Positions 55,216 through 64,000 of a stretch of DNA of 64,000 nt are shown one piece after another; the first letter of the stretch is position 1; the number at the start of each line of letters is the position of its first letter. The position numbers and the translations under genes were made by a program. The notes under the pieces were generated by a model, which ran no database searches, had not been told where the DNA came from, and saw only the letters and a list, made by a program, of their open reading frames with translations. The stretch spans positions 28,892,001 through 28,956,000 of the forward strand of contig NC_091047.1 in NCBI RefSeq assembly GCF_963966145.1, given 5' to 3'. The DNA comes from Tenebrio molitor (lineage: Eukaryota > Arthropoda > Insecta > Coleoptera > Tenebrionidae).

Positions 55216-55976
55216 CACGACACAACAGTATTACAATGGTATTATGTAATCAACGACGAGAAAGACATTCATTCATTCATTTTAAAAAATGAACGTTTCT
55301 TTCCCGTATCGATGACCTATGATAATGAAGTATTAACAGGATCTTTGTCGATTGTAAATGCCTTTGCAGACTTTTTCCAAAAATCGTATGTAATTTCTCA
55401 ACCTTCTGATTTGGAGATGTTAACGCAGAATCCTACTCTTTTCATCAACGAATTCGATGAGGAAGCTGTGTATAAGGCTCTACGGAAAGTCAAAGATAAA
55501 TCTAGTGCAGGTCCTGATGGTATTCCAGCGTTTTTATTGAGGGATTGTGCAAGTGCTTTTGCCTATCCTTTGACCGCTCTCTTCAATCTTTCACTGAAGA
55601 CAAGCACATATCCTGCCTCGTGGAAAAAGTCCTTGATAAGTCCTATACATAAAAAAGGCAAAAAATCAGAAGTAGAAAACTATCATCCTGTTACGCTACT
55701 TTGCAATTTTTCTAAGGTCTTTGAAACTGTGCTCCACAATATTATTTTAAACCACACTAAACAGTTCACATCTAATATACAGCATGGTTTTTTGCCTGGG
55801 CGATCTGTTAATACGAACTTGTGCTGTTTTGTGCAATATGTCAGTGAGTTTTTTAATATGAAGTATCAAATAGATACTATCTACACAGACCTGCGAAAAG
55901 CCTTTGACACTGTTGATCACTATCTTCTGCTAAGAAAATTCAATGGCTTATACATATGTCTGCTTAGATATTCTAT
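55213..55976 (+). CDS. Jockey-type reverse transcriptase, N-terminal half of RT domain
   Basis: Open frame with LRKVKDKSSAGPDGIPAFLL (motif 0/1), YPASWKKSLISPIHKKGKKS (motif 2 with the conserved HKKG), FETVLHNIILNH, IQHGFLPGRSVNTNL and TDLRKAFDTVDH (motif A with the first catalytic Asp). This matches jockey-like non-LTR retrotransposons. The frame stops right after motif A, so the YADD motif and the rest of RT are missing. Upstream of ~55213 the frame runs into the MIC19-like pseudogene and is not part of RT. It cannot encode a working enzyme. Confidence 0.85.
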
Positions 55977-57288
55977 CTAAATAAATGTGATATTAATTAC
56001 CTAGGTAATATTAAAAATTTTGCTTCAAATATGCGAATGAATATTGTGTGAATTAAAGTTACGGTTGGCTTCAAAAAAACGGGAACTGTCAGAAAAAGTT
56101 CTGTCAAATTTTATTAAATTTTTATAGTTTGAAACGGCCTTTTAGAATTTAGGTTAAAAAACTGAACGTATGTGTCAGAAATACTGCTGTCAAACAAGGC
56201 ACAAATTGACATAAATTGACAAATTAAATTTCCAATTCACATTAGGTCAAATTTTATTTCCCCTTTTTTTTGAAGCCATATGAAAAAAAAAATCAATAAT
56301 TTTAGATTAACAGAAACAAATTGCTATGTTTAGAAATAATATTTTTCGAATTTTCATTAATAGGTAAATTTACGGCTTTTATATTAAAATTAGTTTAGTT
56401 CGAAAAGTTCGGAATAAATTCGATAGAACTGTAGTTTAGGTGTTTAGGTAGTGAGAAGATCTATTAGAAAAAGGAGGAAAAAGTGGGACTTATTGAAAAA
56501 AATATTGATGACGTCGTTATTAGGAGATGAAAAGCTGTCAACATAAGTAAAGTACTGAACAATATGCACTTTTTACAAACAAAGTTGACCTCTTCGATGA
56601 TTTTTCTCAGATATTAATAGTTACAGTTTTATCGGAGCCGAGGGCTTCCTTAGCTACTGCTGGCAGACATCGATAAACTATCTCTCTCGTACCTATGTAT
56701 ACGCATAAGACTTTTTTGTCGCACTTATTTAAAATGTTTATTCGCGTCGGGTTATTATTTAAAACCCTCGTATTAGTCTGGCTCTTTTGCACATATTTTT
56801 AATATCAATTAATAAATCTGCCATAAAAATTTCAGACTGCCTAAAGTATATTTTTTGCGTATACTAAAAAAATGACTTTGGGGCAGTCGGGTTGTACTTT
56901 AAAACCGTCCAAATAATCTGGCATTTTTATTTCTGTAATCTATAAATGTTAAACTAAAAAATCAATATAATTTCAAGTTGCCTAAAGTATGTTTTTTGGG
57001 ATACATTTTTTGCAAGTTTCATATGCTGCGCAGTAGTAAAATAACCGCAAACGCCCTTAGCGACTGTCGATTCCAGATTCACTAACTTTCAAATAGTACA
57101 TTTTTTTAAATTTCTGATTGCCTAAAATACCTTCTCCAAATTCGTCATCAGCTCTCGGACTATAAAGTCAGCGTGTTTGCTCTATGCAGATGACCTGAAA
57201 TGATTTGTTCGTCGTGTTCTGAAAATAGGCTCTCTCTTAATGTCGGTAAATGTAATGCTGTGACTATTGCATTAAAAGGTAATATACC
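55977..57288. other. Intergenic DNA with one probable MITE
   Basis: GGCTTCAAAAAAACGGG (about 56069) and CCCCTTTTTTTTGAAGCC (about 56262) form the ends of a probable ~210-bp MITE. Nothing else is recognised. Confidence 0.45.
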
Positions 57289-58760
57289 TACAGGGTGGAC
57301 CATCGTATGGCATTTTTTAAATTTAACCTATTTAAAATGGTCAAAAAAAGATGAAAATTGGAGGAAATGATCTTCAATTTTGATACTACAACATGGCATA
57401 ATTATTTTTTTGGAAACAAAATTGATGTGAAAGTTGATTTTGATAGCAATTTATTATCAAATTATTAAAGCTATCAGTTTTTTTTTTCTTCCACTGCATC
57501 TACGTAATGCGTACATTATGATGATATGCAAAACGGAATTTAGATTGGTATAATAATTGAATAAATCGAAATATTAAATAATGTCATGCAAAACACTTTT
57601 ATTTATGGCCGAGTTCTTAAATGACAACCCTCGTCAACTGGTGTCAGGCTGATTTACAACTGTCCCCAGTAAAAGTGGTTCTGAGCTATGAGTAATAAGA
57701 TCCAGGCCCGTACTTGAATCTTCTATTTTTGAATTGAATTTTTGAAAGTGACTGATTGTTAAAATAGTTTTGCTTACTTATTCAATGCTAAGCATCGAAG
57801 AACGAATTACATTTAGCTAGTTATTTTACCCGCTTATTAATCCAGGTAAAAACAAGATTAGTTGAAAATTTAAGTAGCCACTATTTAAATCATATCTACT
57901 CAAGGGTATTTTCTCGGTTTATTAGATTTGTTAAGTACTAGAAAAAAGGATTTATTTGAATTTTGAAAATTTACCTGCTTGCTGTTCTTTTAAGAATTTA
58001 CCTGATTGTAACAAAATGTTTAGTTCACCCGTACCATCTGGAACCACACCAAGAGTTGCATGGTGAAGATTTTGCAAATCGAGTGACTTTTTGCGAATGA
58101 GCAGAGGAAAAAATCCGGAATGATGAACATTTTTTTGAAAGAGTTGTGTTTACCGACGAATGTTGTGTGAAAAATAGTAGTGCGGTAAATAAACACAATT
58201 TACACTATTGGGCAATACAAAATCCGCATTGGATGAGAGAACAAGACATCTAAATTCGCTGGTCCTTTAATGTCTGGGGAGGTGTTGTCAACAATAGGAT
58301 TGTGGGGCCGTTTTTTTTTGAAGGGTTATTGAATTGTGAGAGATACACCACCTTTTTGCAAGACGAGCTAAATGATTTGCTAGATGCAATTGTCCCAGTA
58401 AATGAAAGGTTTCGGTTGTGGTTCCAACAAGATGGAGCACCTCCACATTTTAGTCGAACAGCCCGGGAGAACAGCCAGTTTGGAGAACATTGGATTGGTA
58501 GGGGCGAACCCATACCTTGGCGAGCGAGATCACATGATCTTACACCACCAGATTTTTTCTTATGGGGTGCCATCAAAGAACGTGTTTTCCGGGAGAGGCC
58601 GACAACAAGAGATAATATGAGGGAAAGACTAATTGCCGCCTTCCCCGAATTTAATGATCTGAATGTTGTGGCTACCGTTCAAGCAAATTTTAAGAGACGC
58701 TTGCGACTTTGCATCGAACAGGAAGGTCATCATTTTGAACATCTAATGTAAATAAAATAA
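57289..58760 (+). mobile_element. Degraded mariner-like element
   Basis: An end-like CAGGGTGGACCATCGTATGG occurs at about 57290 and a transposase pseudogene at 58026-58751. The right terminal repeat was not found within the next 100 bp, so the limits are approximate. Confidence 0.5.
58026..58751 (+). pseudogene. Mariner-like transposase C-terminal two-thirds, two nonsense mutations
   Basis: A single frame for 241 codons, interrupted only by TGA (58098-58100) and TAA (58251-58253). It reads HPYHLEPHQELHGEDF, RVVFTDECCVKNSS (first Asp), NVWGGVVNNRIVGPFFFEGL, FQQDGAPPHF (second Asp), TPPDFFLWGAIKERVF (third Asp) and ends RRLRLCIEQEGHHFEHLM. 39 residues lie between the second and third Asp, so it is not the classical DD34D. 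The frame has no frameshift despite the stops, so decay is recent. The N terminus is missing. Confidence 0.9.
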
Positions 58761-59102
58761 ATTAAAAATCAACTATTTGTTTATTTTATCTGAATCTGAT
58801 TAACAAAAAAATTTTAAGTCCGGTCCTGAAATAAACACTACCCTCGGCTCGTCAGAAGTACCTTTTGTGATTTATGGTTGGTTGTAATACTTTACAGCGG
58901 GCATTGTGAACGCAAATTTGTTGCGGACAGAAGTTACAGCAATAAATCCCTTATACTTTCCCGACAAAAATCACAAAATCTCAATTAATTTAAAATCAAT
59001 GGTTCCTATCAAATTTTAAATTTCGGGAATGCATCCTCCATAATATTTTAAATGTAATTATTAAACGAAACAAAATCCTTGATTAATTATTTAAGTCTAA
59101 AC

Positions 59103-60197
59103 ATGGCCTACTAAATCTGAACTGCGCTGCGCTTATTACGGCCGTAACAAAGCTCGGATTTTCAATGGAGCAATTGATTCCGCTAACCTCAAAAAATTCA
59201 CCCTTAACCAACTCCATCTGTTAGCGAAATAGAAAAGAAAAATGTAATTTGAATTGAAATTATCCAATCACAATCACGTAACGTGTTTATTTTGTTAGGT
59301 TAACACTTTCTATTTTGTCATTTTGACGCGAAATAAATTTTCACGAATACGTTTCATGAACCTAAGAATACCTAATAATTACAATAATCAAATTATGAAA
59401 CATAATATTTATATATAAAAATGGAATTGCAAAATCTGAAAATGGATAGAGCACAGTAGAAAAATTAAAAGTAAAACTATCTATCTGCAGGAAGACAATA
59501 CCTTTCTCGTAAGTTTATAATTTTAGAACCTTCCTACTTGTGAGTTTATTCTGAATGGATTTCGTTTTTATGTAATCTGTTTTTTTTTTTATAAACAAAT
59601 GTTTAAAATTGGTTTCACTACTAATTGGATAATAACTTTACAAATTTTATCTTTGTGTTTATCACAGGTAAATATGGAATTCTGTATTAAATGTGGATGC
59701 AAAGTAGTAACCAGTGGTTGACAAGGATTTTTTGGAATTAAATATGATAAAACTTGTGTGGCAATATTAGCCAAGTCTTTTAAAAGCCCCACAAATTTAC
59801 CGACCCCACGGTCTTGAAGCCAAACTAATCGTAACAAGGGTCCTGGAGTTGCTGTAGATAATAAAGAAGAAACATGTATTACAGTGAAATGTTTCATTTA
59901 GTTTTTTTTTATAATTTTATCAATTTTGGATTTGGTTTGGAGGTTGCTGGGAATTTGAAAATAACTGTTGTTATTTTCTCCACATGCAACGCACTATTTT
60001 CCCATGTTAGTACTTCAACCTTGATGAAATTCAAGGAAATTTAAATTATTGTGGCAATTTAGTTGATTTGTAGTTTAATATCTTTAAAGAGATGGCGCTA
60101 GTTAAGGGTAGATTTTTTGAGGTTAGCCGAATCAATCATTCAGCTAGTTTGTTACGGCCGTAATAAGCGCAGCGCAGTTCAGATTTAGTAGGCCATG
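59103..60197. mobile_element. 1.1-kb DNA element with ~50-bp TIRs and 8-bp target duplication
   Basis: Left TIR ATGGCCTACTAAATCTGAAC, TGCGCTGCGCTTATTACGGC, CGTAACAAA; the right TIR is the exact reverse complement ending GTAGGCCATG. The flanks GTCTAAAC are repeated on both sides. The 8-bp size and the GTCTAAAC sequence resemble the P-element target consensus GTCCGGAC, but hAT elements also give 8 bp. A 102-residue minus-strand frame (59589-59897), with FTCDKHKDKICK near its end, might be a remnant of the transposase C terminus. Confidence 0.85.
59589..59897 (-). CDS. Reading frame inside the 1.1-kb element, possible transposase remnant
   Basis: 102 residues from MKHFTVIHVSSLL to the stop. A C-terminal FTCDKHKDKICKVIIQLVVK segment, with Cys and His spaced as in the last part of some P-element/THAP9-like proteins, is the only hint of identity. 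The rest has no recognisable domain. It is wholly inside the TIRs. Could equally be a chance frame. Confidence 0.25.
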   Translation of the reverse strand: MKHFTVIHVSSLLSTATPGPLLRLVWLQDRGVGKFVGLLKDLANIATQVLSYLIPKNPCQPLVTTLHPHLIQNSIFTCDKHKDKICKVIIQLVVKPILNICL

Positions 60198-60419
60198 GTC
60201 TAAACTATCCATAATTTCACTTTCTATAGATATCATTGATAAATCAGTTAAACGCTCTTGTGATATGCTTGATCGTAAGTAATTAAATAAATTATTTTAA
60301 ATTAATTTGAGTTCGGAAAAACTCCTTTCCCCGAAGCCACTGATACTAGAGGTGTAGTGTGTAGTGTAGGATATTCTAAAACAACAACCACAATGTTTGA
60401 AAAAGTGTCATTAATAGTA

Positions 60420-60558
60420 GTTTATTTGACGAGTTTCTGTGTAAATTGGGCCTTTTCTGGCACGCGTGGACCATTTTAAAACGCGAGTGAAACGAGCGTT
60501 TTAAAGGCCCACGAGTACCAAAAAAGGCCTAATTTACACACGAACGAGTTGAATACAA
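60420..60558. mobile_element. Foldback MITE
   Basis: GTAAATTGGGCCTTTTCTGG with CGCGTGGACCATTTTAAAAC on the left pairs with GTTTTAAAGGCCCACGAG, TACCAAAAAAGGCCTAATTTAC on the right. The arms nearly meet (loop ~20 nt around GCGAGTGAAACGAGC). Outer GACGAGTTTCTG pairs roughly with CACGAACGAGTTG. Confidence 0.75.
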
Positions 60559-62235
60559 CGTTTTTTTGTTCGACGAGCCCCTTAAAGGCTCCAAATCGCT
60601 TAAAACCTTTAAAATTAGCTTGACGTTTCGTTTTGACAAATTGTGACATTTATCAAAATCCGTTCACATAGGAGAAAACTTCAAATTCTGACAGTGTCGA
60701 ACAAAAAATTATTTTGATATAATTATGAAGTTTAATAAGTCGTGAGGAGATAGGTATTGTTACGTTATTGTTTATTCTTTTGTTGAAACAACAACTATTT
60801 CGAAAGAATGATTGGCCCTCTGTCGGTGCATGGTCACTGTCGTCGCCTCGAAACTGTTGAAAATGAGGAGCAAAAGGCTTTGGACTTGCCCGGAAATCGG
60901 GAGAAAAACTCGATAAACTTGAACAATCGTTTATACCTCTAATTTAACAACAAGATAATGCCATCGATATCATTTTAATCTTTACTCAATTTTAAATGCA
61001 AATCTGTACAATTTTTTCCTCTTTTCATTGTTTTAATGCGTTGACGTTATGGATAATTTTAAATATTTCATTATTCTCGTTTAACAAAATAAACTTGAGT
61101 GAGCAAAAAAAGAGAAATTTAAAATTATCTTTAGAGGTATTTATTGGTTCATCATTAGCTTCATATTCAAAATTTTCTGACATCTACAATTAATATTTAA
61201 AATTCAAATTTAAGAATATTTATTATTGATTAGATTTCATTTAAATAAAATAATCAATTGATAAGGCAAAATTTAAATAAATTGAATTACGCTGCAAACT
61301 TTTACAATATTATAAATACCACTTATATAGGTTTAGGTACCTTTGAAATATACTTTTTTACACAAAATACAAATCACAATACCCCTCGCTTGCAATCAAT
61401 TCTAGTCGATGCTGATGCTGACGATGTCTATTTGTGACGTGAAAATAAAATGAATACAGGGCCCAAGACGGATATTAATGGTGCAAAGTGTTTTTTTTTT
61501 CCAAAATACGTCCATCTGGTTTTTATTGCTTTATGGTCCTTTAAAGTCTAAATACGGTTATTGAGGACGAACAACCTGGAAACGTAGTAGTTAAAAATAT
61601 AGAGTACTAAAATTGGTTTTAAAAATTCAAGTCAAACAAACGTTTTATTGAGAAAAAAAATTTCAAAATTTTTTTTACTAAAATCCCTAGCAAATAGTTT
61701 CAGTTATTTCATGTAGTCACGAATCATTGCTGTGATAAAGGTAAAATATGTAAGTACCTATGTATTAAGAAATAATTGTCAAATACTTTATGTGCTTGTT
61801 AAAATAAAATATCGCAGTGACAAGACTAAACCAGATTTAACTCAAATTTAACTCAAGAAAAAGATTACTTTGATTTATGATTGAAGAGTAGGTGGACGCA
61901 AAGCCTAGAACTACATTTGTGCATACTTACAGTACATATTTAGTTTCTTCTCTGTTCTATTCCATTATTTGAATTCATGGCTTACAGATGTGTATAATGT
62001 GGTGCATACTTGTAAACAAAATTTGCAATCTTTTAAAACATTAAAACATATTTAATTTATTAATGTTAAAAGAATCGAAAAAAATAACATCTGGAAATAA
62101 TATTGTTTGTAGGTAAAACTTAAAAACAGTAAAAGTTTCCAACTGACCCTTTTGCAAATTAATATCACATACAGAGTGTTTTTTAAATACTAGTGCAAAA
62201 AAAACTGAGTCATATGGAGATTCTAAAGAGTCCAG
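60559..62235. other. Intergenic AT-rich DNA, no gene recognised
   Basis: No transposon ends or coding exons identified. Short frames at 60996-61193 and 62041-62289 have no domain. Confidence 0.35.
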
Positions 62236-63216
62236 TGTAAGACTTGATTTTTGCCCAAGGGCGTTATCCCTCAATATTTGATAATTCATCGATCAGACTC
62301 ATCGGTACACATTAAATTAGACAATCTCAGCTACAGTCATACGCTAATCTACAATCGGACTCACCTCCACCTCATTCAGTCATTCAAAGGGTAAAGCACA
62401 GGTCCGGACTCGGGTTTGCTCAATGGGACGGTACAAACATGTAAATGATAAACACCTGACACATCTGTCGCGAATCAAGGTCATACAGTGACTCACCCGG
62501 GGGATTCCTCCCCCTAGCTTCTATCATGATGAGGGGCTCGAACCACGGGCGTCGTCTTCAGAGCGCTACGTTCCGGGATTGCGTTGGATGTTCTAGTAGC
62601 ACCTGTAATAGCCCCGTGTGCAGTTTGGGGTGCACAGCCCGCCCGCAGTCTCCACAGAGGAAGACCGCCACGGCCAGAGTATGAGCCTACAACCCACTTC
62701 CATACGTTACTATGCCCCCTCAGTACCTGGGGACCGGGATGACCTCATAACCTTTTAATCAAGCACGTATGATCGGTGCATTTGGTTGCCACCACCAGCC
62801 GTCTCTACGAAACGCGCCCGGTCAACGGCCTAGCCGTGTCATGAGCCAAAGGTGCCCCACCCGGACATCCGGTGCTCAGGAATCATACCATGGTATAGGG
62901 AGGTTTTACGCATTAAGGTACTGATCTATAGCCCAGGTTGCCCAAACCTGCTATCACCCAGTTACCAACACACCTGGTAACCGTATCTCTATTCACTACA
63001 CCATTTCCGGATCACAATTATTCACCTGCCGTCACTCCCGTACTCGTACCTTGGACAGCCCGTCGGTTTCAGCTGCCAAGCCCACACTGACTCTCTCGCC
63101 TGTGGAACTGTTAAAAATCACCCCCGAGTCAAGGACCTTTCAGAACATAATTTATGAGCCACGTGTTTGGGGTGGAAGAGGTAGTTTTTCTGTTGCGTTT
63201 TTAAAATTCTCTTACA
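62236..63216 (-). mobile_element. LTR-like element copy 2, inverted
   Basis: A 981-bp inverted copy of 9577-10563. It starts TGTAAGACTTG and ends TTCTCTTACA, with the 4-bp direct repeat CCAG on both sides (62232-62235, 63217-63220). The two copies differ by scattered substitutions and small indels throughout. Different target duplications show two independent insertions. Confidence 0.88.
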
Positions 63217-64000
63217 CCAGTAAACATTTTTTTTTTAATTTAAAACGGTAGGGATAAACTAACCCTGTCTACGCCACAGACGCAACAATAGCAAAAAATA
63301 GTAAACCATAACAACCCGACAATGCTACATAAACAAAAATACAACAAAATTATTATTGCTGCTTGCCAACCCCAATTACGTTTTTAGTTATCTTTAATTT
63401 AGCAGCGTACTGACAATTTTAACCAAAATTTAATTTATTTTTATCTCGAAAACGAAGACTTTTATTAGATAATTTTTTGTGTATGAGTTCTACTCATCCT
63501 CACCTATTACCAGTCTTTTTTTGTACTAGCATTTAAAAAAGAGCCTGTATATTTGAGTGACACTTTTACTAAAGCCTTGGCCTACACTGCGTTAAGTGTT
63601 ATGCTTAAAGTAGTCATCCGATTCACGAGACTCAATTGACAATAAATAAACTTTTGTCATTTATATTTATATCAAGCTTTGCATTCTAATGTAAATGTAT
63701 TATAGAATTTAAATTAAGAAAAAAGTTGAAAACAATAATGTATTAACAGGTAATAATGAAGTGTTTACAAATTAATTAGTGAGGTAACACACTCACATTG
63801 TTCAACTGAATGAACAATTTTCAAGCAACATATTTTTTTATAGTGATTAGTTGACATTAGCAATGAAACTGGAAATTGTATTGACATAAAACATAAAATA
63901 TTTGTTCACACCATGTCCTTTGGTATGCTCGGAACCGCCGACGAGAATAATAGGTCTAAAATTGCGTAGTGTTAAAATTGCACTAAGTTAACAAGGGACA
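63217..64000. other. Intergenic DNA to the window end, nothing recognised
   Basis: AT-rich, no gene or terminal repeats. A TATCTCGAAAACGAAGACTTTTATTAGAT segment (split: TATCTCGAAAACGAAG, ACTTTTATTAGAT) near 63444 resembles, inverted, sequence at 18500-18540 and may mark another dispersed repeat. Confidence 0.35.

Noticed and set aside
1..64000. CRISPR arrays, bacterial operons, rRNA genes
   Set aside because: None seen. The tandem repeats present have only two to five units, without regular unique spacers, and gene structure is eukaryotic.

Overview
The window looks like a stretch of an insect nuclear genome, probably a beetle. It is AT-rich, its genes have introns mostly around 50-80 bp, and it carries an insect-type C/EBP and dense mariner/Tc1, hAT, Harbinger and foldback-MITE debris. 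The order is an inference from overall character; no species is claimed.

Three host genes can be supported, all on the minus strand. (1) A four-exon gene for a 169-residue four-pass membrane protein (19767-20450), probably of the insect DUF4728 type. (2) A single-exon C/EBP-type bZIP transcription factor (23335-24309), the slbo/C/EBP orthologue. (3) A six-exon gene for actin-related protein 5 (43629-51705), a subunit of the INO80 chromatin remodeler. Its last intron is about 5.9 kb and full of nested transposons, while its other introns are 46-80 bp. A perfect GTCACGTGAC palindrome lies just upstream of its first exon. A broken, intron-retaining copy of a MIC19/CHCHD3-like gene lies at 54750-55215.

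Most of the rest is mobile DNA. Well-delimited elements include: a hAT element with a perfect 8-bp target duplication (31033-32257); two inverted ~985-bp copies of one LTR-like sequence with TG...CA ends and different 4-bp duplications (9577-10563, 62236-63216); a 1.1-kb element with ~50-bp terminal repeats and an 8-bp duplication (59103-60197); a restriction-like-endonuclease non-LTR retrotransposon 3' end abutted by a long-TIR MITE with TATA duplications (38353-40453); mariner/Tc1 transposase genes or corpses near 13.5, 33.4, 37, 37.7, 53.3 and 58 kb; PIF/Harbinger pieces near 41 and 52.6 kb; a jockey-type reverse transcriptase fragment at 55.2 kb; a tRNA-derived SINE at 41.1 kb; and more than fifteen MITEs or foldbacks. 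Four elements keep only the N-terminal DNA-binding part of a transposase.

The most unusual region is 8.1-9.57 kb. It has no coding potential but holds at least four copies of a bulged hairpin with compensatory base changes, a pair of larger hairpins whose stems co-vary while their loop is conserved, and a TATA/initiator-like start upstream. It reads like a structured non-coding RNA or a retroelement leader. Other long gaps are AT-rich DNA with small tandem repeats (130, 183, 251 and ~63 bp units) and three stretches that could be regulatory (4860-5260, 14400-15250, 17430-17730).
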